Shown here: piece after piece, positions 39,540 to 47,692 of the stretch
Numbering within the stretch: position 1 is the stretch's first letter
How the letters are laid out: every line of letters starts with the position of its first letter
Source: a bacterium
Lineage (GTDB): Bacteria > B130-G9
Length of the DNA: 58,050 nt
Assembly (NCBI GenBank): GCA_035527515.1
Contig: DATLAJ010000164.1
Location: forward strand, 1 to 58,050
Direction: 5' to 3'
The notes under the pieces: model-generated
Told to the model about the DNA's origin: nothing
Database searches by the model: none
The model's input: the letters and a program-made list of their open reading frames with translations, nothing else
Made by a program: the position numbers and the translations under genes

Positions 39540-42500
39540 ATGACCGCGCTCGAGCTTGGCTTTCTGATCTCATTTGTTACTTGGGTGTTTCCTCTTCTCG
39601 CTCTGGGGCTCTTCTCTTACGGTCTAGCTTTACACTCCAAGAGAAGCACTGGCGCTGTTCATTTCTTCTTCGCTGCGTTCGCAGCATTCTGCCGCAACCT
39701 CATGTTTCTGATCGACTACGGGACGCGCTCCCCGCTCGGCGGTCACGAGATTAGGCAGCTTTTCGACCTGATCCTGCTGCTGGCGATGGCTCTTGCCGCT
39801 ATCGGTTCGCTGTCTTTCCTCTCGGCCCAAGGGATAAAGATTAGTCAGTCGCGGCGCCGGGTCATGATCACAGCATCGTTTGCGGCCTGGGCCATACCGG
39901 CCATGTCGGGGATGCTCGGCTCTTTCACAGCGATCGGGGTCCTGCATCACGCCGTTTACAACTCCGCCGTGGTGGGCCTTATGTGGGTATATCTCGTCCT
40001 GGGCGCGGTGGCTGCCCGCCACTTCGGCAAGAGCGGCCAAAAGGCTCAGAAGCTCGCCATCTCAGCCGCCGTGCTGATTCTCATCAATCCTATCCTGCGC
40101 ATGTATTTCTTCCATAACATGATAGTGCCAAAAGCAGCGCTATGGTGGTGGCTGGATGCTGTCCTGCTCGGTGCGAGCACATCCTTGGCCGGAATGGTTG
40201 TCATATTCATTGCCAAGAGCGCTGGGGCACGGGGACTGAGCTCGCTTGTGAGAAAACAGTTCAGGGCCAACAGAATCATGTCAAAGCGCACCTTCGCAGT
40301 CATTGGGGCCGTTGTCGTCATCGCCGTGCTGATGTCGCTCCTTCTGATCCAGAGGTCCGGCGAGGAGCTTACCTGTGCAGTTGCCAAGCAACTTCAAAGC
40401 AGGCAGCTTTCGCATATTCTCGGCGTCGGTTCCGAGCTTCGAGCAGCAAGCAAGACGCTTGCCTCGTGCCTCGCCGGGTTGAGCGAGCTATGTAGCAGAG
40501 GGTTGCAGCACTGGGACGATGAGGTCTTCAATAATCTTGTGGCGATGGCGAACGACCAGCTGCCATGCAGCCTGCTGATAACCGACCCGGAAGGACGAAT
40601 ACTCAAGACCGACGCCCAGCAAGGAACGGTGCGGCAACTGCTCGGCTATCTTGCAGCAGTCCCGTTTGAGAAGACCGCCGCTGGCAAGGAGGTGCGCGTT
40701 GCAGGCCCCGTCTTCATTGGCCCAAGAGGTTCCCCCAGAAGCTTCTTCGTGTTTCACGCCCCGGTCTTTTCTCGCGGCGCTTTAGACCAAGCGATTCTCT
40801 ATAACGCTTATCTCTTCGCCCCAGCTCAGGTCGTGGCCAGCACCTTTCTGCGAGGCGCCGGCTCTGAGTTCGGCCACACGATTCTCGCTGACGACGGGGG
40901 AAAAGTTCTCCTCTCCACCGAGGTCAACTCAACTGCCCACTCGATACCCCATCGTGTCCCGCACTCCCCGACTGAGAGAACAAAGCACTTGCTTTCGAGA
41001 ATGAGGGCGCATAGCCCAGGCTCAACCATTCTCAAGTCGAGGGATTCCTCGGAGCTCGCCTCATACTGCTCGGTTCGTCTTGGTGACAGCAGCTACTACC
41101 TCGTGGCAGCGGCCCCATGGAACGTCGTCCTGTCCTCCATTGACGAGGCGTACCTCAAGCAGTACCAGCTTCTGGGCTTCATAATGGCCCTCGTTCTCTT
41201 CGGCAGCGGGACCGCGGTCGAGGTCTCGACACAGTGGGGGAAGGCACTTGAGCGCATGATGCTGGTCAAGACTGAGCAGTTGCACCACGAGAAGGTCAAC
41301 CTTGAGCAGACGATGCGCAGTATCGGCAACCCGCTTCTCGCCGTGGATGAGGAGCTCAACATCACCTACGCCAATCCCGAGTTCGTGTCAGCCTTTGGCT
41401 CGCCTGACGGGAAGAAGTGCTATCAATTGGTGTTCGGTCGGAGCGAGCCCTGCGAGGACTGTCTCGCCAAAAAGGCCATCGAATCCGACCACGTCTGCCA
41501 TGCGATTAGGCAGCGCGAGGTTGATGGGCAGCCCCGGAGCTTCGACATAACCGCGAGCCCCAAGAGGGACATTGAGGGGAACGTGCTGGAGTCGATCCTT
41601 CTGTTGAATGACATCACAGAAAGAAGCACGCTACAACGCGAGATAAAAGAATCGGAGGAGAAATATAAGCGTCTGGTTGAGGCCTCACCAGACATGATCT
41701 GTATCGTCCAATCCGGTCGGCTGATCTACGCCAACCAGGTCTTGACGCGGAAGCTGGGATTTGCCCCACGCGAGCTCTTTTCTAGCGATTTCGACCTCGT
41801 CTCGAGGGTTGTGCATCCTGATTGGCGCACAAAGGCCATAGAATCTCTCGAGCGCCTTCAGAAGGAGGGAGCTGCGTTGGAGACGGAGCTTCTGCTGATA
41901 ACCGCGAGCGGAAAAGAGCTGCAGGTCCTCTTCAAGGGCGTTCCGATAACCTACAGCGGCCAGGATGCAGTCGAGTTGATCCTGGTCGATATTACGAAGC
42001 TCAACGAGCTTCATAAGCAGCTGCTCCAAGCTGAGCGACTCGCCTCGCTGGGCGAGCTAACCGCCTCGATAGCACATGAGCTCAACAACAAACTGGCCCC
42101 GATACTTGCCTACTCCGAGATGCTTCAGGACAGGGTCTCTGACGATGCTGTCTCCAAGAGGCTGATGTTCATTGAGAAATGTGCGATTGGTGCGAAATCG
42201 GTCGTTGAGTCGTTACTTGCGTTTCCGAGAACCGGTGCCTCTGTCAGGAAGTATGTCAACCTGAACAGGATACTCGAGGAGACCGTCCAGCTGGTCAAGT
42301 ATCGGCTGGATGCCTTCAATATAGACTTGATATGGGAACTTGATAAGGGCCTGCCCCGGACAATGGTTGACCGTAAACAGATGGAGCAGGTCTTTCTCAA
42401 CATCATAAACAACGCCTACCAGGCGATGGAGGATAGGGGAGGCACGCTCTACATTCAGTCGTCAGTCGAGGGCGACAACATCGTGTTCCAGATCACGGAC

Positions 42501-43136
42501 ACCGGCCCTGGAATCCCTGAGGCGAACTTGACGCGCATATTCGAGCCGTTTTTCACGACAAAACCTGTTGGGAAGGGCACTGGACTAGGCCTGCCTTGCT
42601 CCTACGGTATAGTCAAGACGCACAATGGGGACCTGCGCTGCGCCAGCAAGGTCTCAAGGGGGACGACCTTCACAATAGAGATGCCCATAGTTGAGGGTGA
42701 GCCCGAAGAGGAAGCTCCCAAGGGGGCGCAGATTGTCTCTCAAGAGGTGCAGCGGGGTGCCAGTATCCTCGTTGTCGATGACGAGGAAATACTCAGGGGG
42801 ATGGTGCGCGAGATACTCGCCCCTGACCACACAGTGTTTCTGGCCGGCAACGGCCGAGAAGCGATAGACATCCTAAAACGAGAACCAGTAGATATGATTA
42901 TCACCGACCTGCGCATGCCCGGACTCGACGGCTTTGCGCTGTTCAAATGGGTCAAGGAGAACATACCCGGACTTGAGAAGCGGATGCTCTTCACGACCGG
43001 CGACATCTACGAGCCCAAAACACGCGAGTTCATCAGGCAGGTGGAGTTCAGGTGCATCTCAAAACCCTTCTCGGTAAGTGCTTTTGTCCAGCAGGTCAGC
43101 TCCCTACTTGTTGAACAGCCCGCCGCCCCGGTCTGA
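39540..43136 (+). CDS. Large hybrid sensor histidine kinase
   Basis: A 1198-residue membrane kinase. Residues 1-230 hold about seven membrane helices. Another helix near 255 precedes an extracytoplasmic sensor region (about 275-530, containing SLLITDPEGRILKTD), followed by a further helix near 550. Two PAS domains follow (about 590-710 and 715-825). The first has a Cys-rich insert, KKCYQLVFGRSEPCEDCLAK. The HisKA helix SIAHELNNKLAP has the phospho-acceptor His846; the ATPase has INNAYQAMED, DTGPGIPE and GKGTGLGLPCSYGIVKTHNG. A C-terminal receiver domain has the acceptor Asp1123 in IITDLRMPG. It lies 39 bases after the PII-like gene, suggesting the same transcript. No separate response regulator is adjacent. 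Confidence 0.92.
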   Translation: MTALELGFLISFVTWVFPLLALGLFSYGLALHSKRSTGAVHFFFAAFAAFCRNLMFLIDYGTRSPLGGHEIRQLFDLILLLAMALAAIGSLSFLSAQGIKISQSRRRVMITASFAAWAIPAMSGMLGSFTAIGVLHHAVYNSAVVGLMWVYLVLGAVAARHFGKSGQKAQKLAISAAVLILINPILRMYFFHNMIVPKAALWWWLDAVLLGASTSLAGMVVIFIAKSAGARGLSSLVRKQFRANRIMSKRTFAVIGAVVVIAVLMSLLLIQRSGEELTCAVAKQLQSRQLSHILGVGSELRAASKTLASCLAGLSELCSRGLQHWDDEVFNNLVAMANDQLPCSLLITDPEGRILKTDAQQGTVRQLLGYLAAVPFEKTAAGKEVRVAGPVFIGPRGSPRSFFVFHAPVFSRGALDQAILYNAYLFAPAQVVASTFLRGAGSEFGHTILADDGGKVLLSTEVNSTAHSIPHRVPHSPTERTKHLLSRMRAHSPGSTILKSRDSSELASYCSVRLGDSSYYLVAAAPWNVVLSSIDEAYLKQYQLLGFIMALVLFGSGTAVEVSTQWGKALERMMLVKTEQLHHEKVNLEQTMRSIGNPLLAVDEELNITYANPEFVSAFGSPDGKKCYQLVFGRSEPCEDCLAKKAIESDHVCHAIRQREVDGQPRSFDITASPKRDIEGNVLESILLLNDITERSTLQREIKESEEKYKRLVEASPDMICIVQSGRLIYANQVLTRKLGFAPRELFSSDFDLVSRVVHPDWRTKAIESLERLQKEGAALETELLLITASGKELQVLFKGVPITYSGQDAVELILVDITKLNELHKQLLQAERLASLGELTASIAHELNNKLAPILAYSEMLQDRVSDDAVSKRLMFIEKCAIGAKSVVESLLAFPRTGASVRKYVNLNRILEETVQLVKYRLDAFNIDLIWELDKGLPRTMVDRKQMEQVFLNIINNAYQAMEDRGGTLYIQSSVEGDNIVFQITDTGPGIPEANLTRIFEPFFTTKPVGKGTGLGLPCSYGIVKTHNGDLRCASKVSRGTTFTIEMPIVEGEPEEEAPKGAQIVSQEVQRGASILVVDDEEILRGMVREILAPDHTVFLAGNGREAIDILKREPVDMIITDLRMPGLDGFALFKWVKENIPGLEKRMLFTTGDIYEPKTREFIRQVEFRCISKPFSVSAFVQQVSSLLVEQPAAPV

Positions 43137-43146
43137 TAATCGGCGC

Positions 43147-43734
43147 CTACAGGTCCTCTGCAATCCTCACAGTATGGTCCTTGTAAAGCTGTGAGACCGA
43201 GTTGTAGGCCAACAGGTAACGGTTCATATCGCTGCCAGACAACAACTCATCGCCCTGCATACAGCCCACAAACTCGCTGTGCTCAAGAGACTTGAGCTCC
43301 TCATACTTACGCTCAGCGAGCTTCATGTGCATCAGAAGATACCCCACTGAATCCCTAGCACGCTGATAGTAAGATTCACGATAGCGAGCGATCTCCTCAG
43401 CGCTCTCCTTGTAAAAATTCGTGATAAAATTCTGCTGCTTCTCAATTAGCCCACCATGTTTGTGAGCAAAATAGCCCGCTCGAGACTCGTCCAACAATAT
43501 GTCAAGGTGCTCGAGAAAATCCAACTCGTCCTGAGATACCTCCGCAAAGAACATCAGCGACCGCTCTGAGTTGGCGAGAGCCCGCTTCAGGTAGTATATG
43601 ACGTTGACCGGATTCTCCTCCATGCTCGCGAAAATCGCGTCAAGATCACCAGTCTCAAGAAGGGCCCGAGTCCGGTCGTAGTACGCGTCGCGCCGCCCAA
43701 ACAGGGGGGCTTTGTTATTGTCAATCTCTACCAC
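43147..43734 (-). CDS. Helical protein of unknown family
   Basis: A 195-residue, strongly charged, probably all-helical cytoplasmic protein. VNVIYYLKRALANSERSLMF, VSQDELDFLEHLDILLDESR and EEIARYRESYYQRARDSVGY suggest long amphipathic helices. There is no signal peptide or membrane segment. GTG 43734 is chosen because AAGGTG lies 7 bases before it; the frame is open to ATG 43791, which has no ribosome site. It converges with the histidine kinase across 10 bases. I do not recognise the family; a chaperone-like or adaptor fold is possible but unproven. Confidence 0.6.
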   Translation of the reverse strand: MVEIDNNKAPLFGRRDAYYDRTRALLETGDLDAIFASMEENPVNVIYYLKRALANSERSLMFFAEVSQDELDFLEHLDILLDESRAGYFAHKHGGLIEKQQNFITNFYKESAEEIARYRESYYQRARDSVGYLLMHMKLAERKYEELKSLEHSEFVGCMQGDELLSGSDMNRYLLAYNSVSQLYKDHTVRIAEDL

Positions 43735-44358
43735 GCTATCACCTTGCCTAAATCCAAGTAATGCTCGGCGCGTAATACCATGCCCCACCATGGACGCCCA
43801 GAAACGTGGGCTCAGGCCACAAGGTCAAGCTGCCGCCCAGTCGTCGAGGCCTCCAGGAACTGTCCTGAGCGGCCGTAGATTAGGCACGCAAACTCCGCCT
43901 GAAGACAGCGGCCGGAAGTGCTATATCCATTCTGGTAGGACTGGGAGTCTGCCAAAAACTGATCCTCTCGCTTCGGCTCAATCAGGGCGCACGAGCTCTG
44001 AGAGCTCCGCGAAGCGATGGCTCCCGTATTCTCATTCTCTTGCAGCCCGAGACAGATGGCAGCGTTGTGCCCGCCAAACCGAGCCACAAGCCCCATACCC
44101 ATCGCTGGGAGCCTCTGCTCGTCTCGTAGGTAGCCAATCGCCCCCCTAAGCTGGTAGCTGGGGGTTGCGCTCGCCGGAACCATTGTCAAATCCCCGCCTA
44201 TCGCCTCCGTAACTCGAAAATCACCGGTTCAGAAGCTCCCAACAGACCCTACTGCACCCCAATACTAACGGTCAGAACTGGCGCCATCAGGAATTGCCGC
44301 AGCCCACCGCAGCGAGCTGTCAGACACCCGTAGAGAGCGAGTCCCCCAAGACGCACAA
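43735..44358. other. Gene-poor region between helical protein and bactofilin genes
   Basis: About 620 bases whose only notable content is a degraded ORF at 43812-44189 with ketosynthase-like segments. No repeat family found elsewhere in the window occurs here. Confidence 0.4.
43812..44189 (-). pseudogene. Possible ketoacyl synthase C-terminal remnant
   Basis: A 125-codon frame (TTG 44189). Its first 55 residues recall the end of FabF-type 3-oxoacyl-ACP synthases: TMVPASATPSYQLRGAIGYL sits where VPVSSTKSMTGHLLGAAGA would be, and VARFGGHNAAICLGL where NSFGFGGHNASLVF would be. The segment between them is about 40-50 residues too short, the catalytic part is absent, and a TGA stop precedes it in the same frame. 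The remaining 70 residues match nothing I know. It could be a decayed gene or chance resemblance. Confidence 0.3.
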
Positions 44359-44934
44359 TCAAGCACCTCCATTCTTCTCAGGAATCGGATTGGCATCGCC
44401 TCGCAAAAACTCCTTCTTCTTTTTGATCTCTGCCTCGCCGATCTGTTTCGTCGCCTGCGGTGAGCCGGTCTGCATGTTGATCTTACCGATCACGCGCCCG
44501 CCCTCGTCGATCTTGACGCTCTTGGCCACGATCTCGCCTTCTATCGTTCCTGTCTTCTTAAGCTCAAAGAGGTTCCTCGCCTCGGTCCGGCCCTTCTTCC
44601 GACCGGCTATCGAGACGTTCTCCGCGTTCACATCCGCCTCGACCAGCCCAGACTCGGCCACTATGAGGTCGCTCTGGATATGCACCTTGCCCTTTACGAT
44701 ACCGTAAACAATGACGGTTCTGTCGCTCTGAATGTCGCCGTTCACCACCGTCCCCTCGGCTATGATCGACTCGCCACCAGCGACAGGCACGTCACCTTGA
44801 CTCTTAACGTTTGCTTTCATGTTTCCTTTGACCATTGGTCTCGCCTCGGGCTTACGCACTTGTGAGGCAGTTTGCTCTTTTTTTGAACCAGTTTGAGAAT
44901 CCTGCTTCTTCTCGTCCTTGTTGAAAAATCCCAT
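44359..44934 (-). CDS. Bactofilin family protein
   Basis: A 191-residue cytoskeletal polymer-forming protein. A flexible polar N-terminus (MGFFNKDEKKQDSQTGSKKE) precedes the beta-helical bactofilin core of short repeats: SIIAEGTVVNGDIQSDRTVI, VYGIVKGKVHIQSDLIVAES, GLVEADVNAENVSIAG, KKTGTIEGEIVAKSVKIDEG. A Lys-rich tail follows. Bactofilins form filaments at the inner membrane and shape the cell or localise other proteins, sometimes together with MglA-like GTPases and peptidoglycan enzymes. ATG 44934 is chosen because the frame upstream runs into the tRNA gene. Confidence 0.9.
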   Translation of the reverse strand: MGFFNKDEKKQDSQTGSKKEQTASQVRKPEARPMVKGNMKANVKSQGDVPVAGGESIIAEGTVVNGDIQSDRTVIVYGIVKGKVHIQSDLIVAESGLVEADVNAENVSIAGRKKGRTEARNLFELKKTGTIEGEIVAKSVKIDEGGRVIGKINMQTGSPQATKQIGEAEIKKKKEFLRGDANPIPEKNGGA

Positions 44935-44973
44935 CTCATACTCCTGCGCCACGAATAACTCAAATCCACTTCC

Positions 44974-45049
44974 TGGAGCGGGCAACGGGGTTCGAACCCG
45001 CGACATCAAGCTTGGGAAGCTTGCACTCTACCAGCTGAGCTATGCCCGC
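44974..45049 (-). tRNA. tRNA-Gly (anticodon CCC)
   Basis: The cloverleaf is complete: acceptor GCGGGCA/TGCCCGC, D arm GCTCAGCTGGTAGAGT, anticodon stem CAAGC/GCTTG with loop TTCCCAA (anticodon CCC), T arm GCGGGTTCGAACCCCGT, discriminator T. The 3' CCA is encoded in the DNA (44974-44976). It lies on the same strand as, and 40 bases upstream of, the bactofilin gene, so the two may share a transcript. Confidence 0.95.
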
Positions 45050-45115
45050 CACACTCAATAACACTATAATGCAACCCCATGCCGCACGCAACTTTTTGAA
45101 GACTCTCCCTCGACC

Positions 45116-46024
45116 TCACTTCAATCGGTGAAACACTGCCGCGCGCCTGCGGCCAGAGAGATCGGCCACGAAACGCGGCTCGCTCATTCTATCGCGCATC
45201 GCCTGCTGCATGTCCCTGATGGCCGGGGGCATATCAGGTGCGATTTCGCAGACCAGCGCTCCGCCTCTCTTGAGCAGCCCCGCCGCCGTCTCTATCAATC
45301 GCGGATAGAAGTCCAGCCCCGATGCGCCTCCGTCAAGAGCAATTGCTGGCTCAAATTGCGAGATCTCTGGCTGAAGCCTCTTGAGGTCTTGGGAGCGAAT
45401 GTAGGGCGGGTTGCAGACGATCAGTTCCACTCTTTGGGCAAATGCTTCTGGCGAGAGAGCGTCCGCCATATCGCAGCAGACAAGGGCAACTGTGTGCTGC
45501 AAGCCAATGCGGGACACGTTCGCCTCTGCAACGGCAAGCGCGGCCCGTGAGATGTCGGTCGCCACGATCCTGCACTCGCCGCTTAGCTCCGCGGCAAGCG
45601 CGATGGCGATGGCGCCCGACCCCGTGCCTATATCTATTATGAGAGGACGGGCCGAGGGCGCGAGGCCAGAACTGCCCTTTAGCTCCTGTATTGCTGCCTC
45701 AACAAGGGTCTCGGTCTCTGGACGGGGGATGAGAGCGCCCTCTTTGACCACGAGGTCGATTGACCAGAACTCCCAATGACCAAGAATGTACTGTATCGGC
45801 TCGCGGTTCTGCCGGCGCTTGGCGAGTCGCCTTACTTGTTGAAGCTGTGCATCGCTGAGGGTCTCCTGCGATCTCATAGGCAGGACCGAGCGGTCAAGGC
45901 CAAGACAATGCGAGACGATTAGCTCCGCGTCGAGGCGCGGTTGCTGTACGTCTGCGCGCGAGAGGGCTGATGAGGTCCAGCGCACTGCTTCGGCAACAGT
46001 TTGTGGCGTCCTTCGGATTGGCAT
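45116..46024 (-). CDS. prmC: Release factor glutamine N5-methyltransferase
   Basis: A 302-residue SAM-dependent enzyme that methylates the glutamine of the GGQ motif in peptide-chain release factors. The helical N-terminal domain ends in REPIQYILGHWEFWSIDLVV. The Rossmann domain has LIDIGTGSGAIAIALAAEL-type motif I (IDIGTGSGAIAIALA) and the catalytic IVCNPPYIRSQDL. ALDGGASGLDFYPRLIETAA and LVCEIAPDMPPAI follow. The length is slightly above the usual 280. No prfA is adjacent. The ATG at 46024 has only a weak ribosome site. It is divergent from ackA. Confidence 0.92.
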   Translation of the reverse strand: MPIRRTPQTVAEAVRWTSSALSRADVQQPRLDAELIVSHCLGLDRSVLPMRSQETLSDAQLQQVRRLAKRRQNREPIQYILGHWEFWSIDLVVKEGALIPRPETETLVEAAIQELKGSSGLAPSARPLIIDIGTGSGAIAIALAAELSGECRIVATDISRAALAVAEANVSRIGLQHTVALVCCDMADALSPEAFAQRVELIVCNPPYIRSQDLKRLQPEISQFEPAIALDGGASGLDFYPRLIETAAGLLKRGGALVCEIAPDMPPAIRDMQQAMRDRMSEPRFVADLSGRRRAAVFHRLK

Positions 46025-46157
46025 CAGCGATCACACAATGACGTTCTGGATGTTTATACTTGCGTACGAGAGGACATGTGGTATAACGCCTCTTTTCGCC
46101 GCCAGGTTGACAAGGTTGCGGTCAAAGTCAAATGGAACCCACAAGAAGAGGGATATC

Positions 46158-47477
46158 ATGGCTCAAATCATTCTTTCTCTGAACTGCGGCAGCTCTTCGG
46201 CCAAGTATCAGGTCTATAACTGGGACGAGAAGAGGACCATGGCCAAGGGCATCGTGGAACGAGTTACAGTCGGAGGGTCGTTTATCAAGCACGAGGTCCC
46301 CGGTCAAGAGGAGTATATCGAGAACCATGAATGCCCGAACCACAAAGAGGCGCTCTCGTTGATTACCGATATGCTTCTCCGGAGGGACCATGGCGTCCTG
46401 AAAGACATTTCTGAGATAAGTGCTGTCGGGCATCGCGTCGTGCACGGTGGCGATAAGTTCGCCAAATCGGTGAGGATCACCGAGGAGTCCCTGCAAACGT
46501 TCAGGGAGTTGTCGCCTCTTGCGCCTCTTCACAATCCACCCAACATTCAGGGGATCGAGGCGGCGATGGAGGTCTTGCCGAACGTGCCTCACATTGCGGT
46601 GATGGACACGGCCTTTTTGCAGACGATGCCCGCCACAAGCTATATCTACGCCGTCCCCTATGAATGGTATGAGGAATACGGTGTGAGGCGCTATGGCTTT
46701 CACGGGACTTCGCATCTTTACGTCTCGAAGCGAGCAGCTGTCATGCTCAAAAAACCTCCTTTTGAGTGCAATCTCATCACTTGCCATATCGGCAACGGTG
46801 TCAGCTTCACTGCGATTCGGGACGGCGTGGCGTTCGATCATTCCATGGGCCTTACGCCGCTAGAGGGTCTTGTGATGGGCACGAGGTCCGGCGATATTGA
46901 CCCGGCGATCATCCCGTTTATCTGCGGCAAAACAGGGATGACAGTGAAAGAAGTAGAGTCAACTCTCAACAAGAAAAGTGGTCTGCTCGGCATAACAGGC
47001 AAATATACGGACTGCCGAGACATGCTCAAGGCTGGGGCAGAAGGAGATGAGCGCGCGCAGCTTGCGATCAACATCGAGACCTATCGCATAAAGAAGTACA
47101 TCGGCGCGTACTACGCGGCCCTGGGGCGGCTGGACGCGATCGTCTTTACCGCTGGAGTTGGCGAGATGAGCCCCGAGATCAGAGGCAAATCGCTTGAGAA
47201 CATGGAAGCGCTCGGCATCAAGCTCGACAAGGAACGTAACGAGGCAGCGCGGACCAGAAACAAGGAGCTTGTGATAAGCGCCGACGACTCGAGGGTCAAG
47301 GTGTTGGTCATCCCGACCGACGAGGAGTATGTTTTCACGGCGGATGTTGTGGCCATTCTCGAGAACCGCTATGACGTCCACACTAAGTTCGAGTATTCCT
47401 TCCAACGGTCCGGTTACGTCAACACGATGCGTGATGAGTCTTACGCGAAGGAACAGGCTAACAGGAAACATGAGTAA
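46158..47477 (+). CDS. ackA: Acetate kinase
   Basis: A 439-residue enzyme that interconverts acetyl phosphate plus ADP and acetate plus ATP. Motifs: IILSLNCGSSSAKYQVYNWD at the N-terminus, VGHRVVHGGDKFAKSV, APLHNPPNIQGIEAAMEVLP, MDTAFLQTMPATSYIYAVPY with the catalytic Asp, RRYGFHGTSHLYVSKRAAVM, LITCHIGNGVSFTAI, GLTPLEGLVMGTRSGDIDPA and VFTAGVGEMSPEIR. The segment DTAFHQTMP of most family members reads DTAFLQTMP here. The length is about 40 above E. coli AckA, partly in the C-terminal tail. ATG 46158 is backed by GAGGG 6-7 bases upstream. No pta is adjacent. Confidence 0.95.
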   Translation: MAQIILSLNCGSSSAKYQVYNWDEKRTMAKGIVERVTVGGSFIKHEVPGQEEYIENHECPNHKEALSLITDMLLRRDHGVLKDISEISAVGHRVVHGGDKFAKSVRITEESLQTFRELSPLAPLHNPPNIQGIEAAMEVLPNVPHIAVMDTAFLQTMPATSYIYAVPYEWYEEYGVRRYGFHGTSHLYVSKRAAVMLKKPPFECNLITCHIGNGVSFTAIRDGVAFDHSMGLTPLEGLVMGTRSGDIDPAIIPFICGKTGMTVKEVESTLNKKSGLLGITGKYTDCRDMLKAGAEGDERAQLAINIETYRIKKYIGAYYAALGRLDAIVFTAGVGEMSPEIRGKSLENMEALGIKLDKERNEAARTRNKELVISADDSRVKVLVIPTDEEYVFTADVVAILENRYDVHTKFEYSFQRSGYVNTMRDESYAKEQANRKHE

Positions 47478-47523
47478 GTAGCTTCGATGGGCGTGCAGCC
47501 CTGAAAGGTGATGAATAGCCGCC

Positions 47524-47557
47524 GGGCAGGTCATTTTGGCCTGCCCGTTTTCTTTTG
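47524..47557 (+). terminator. Rho-independent terminator after ackA
   Basis: CGGGCAGG (47524-47531) and CCTGCCCG (47541-47548) form a perfect 8-bp stem with a 9-base loop, followed by TTTTCTTTT. It lies 47 bases after the ackA stop and is the clearest intrinsic terminator in the window. Confidence 0.85.
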
Positions 47558-47692
47558 GCAGCAATGCGCCCGCAATAAAGAGCTCGTTCAATCCATCGCT
47601 TGGTCTCGTCAACACCTATTGTTTGCCCTCGGGCGTAGTATAATCGCCCAAACGTGTCTCATGGGCAGAACTCAGTCGATTCGAGCGAGGCG

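Noticed and set aside
43712-44149. 145-codon + strand frame opposite the ketosynthase-like remnant
   Set aside because: Low-complexity Ser/Arg/Pro composition and no ribosome site.
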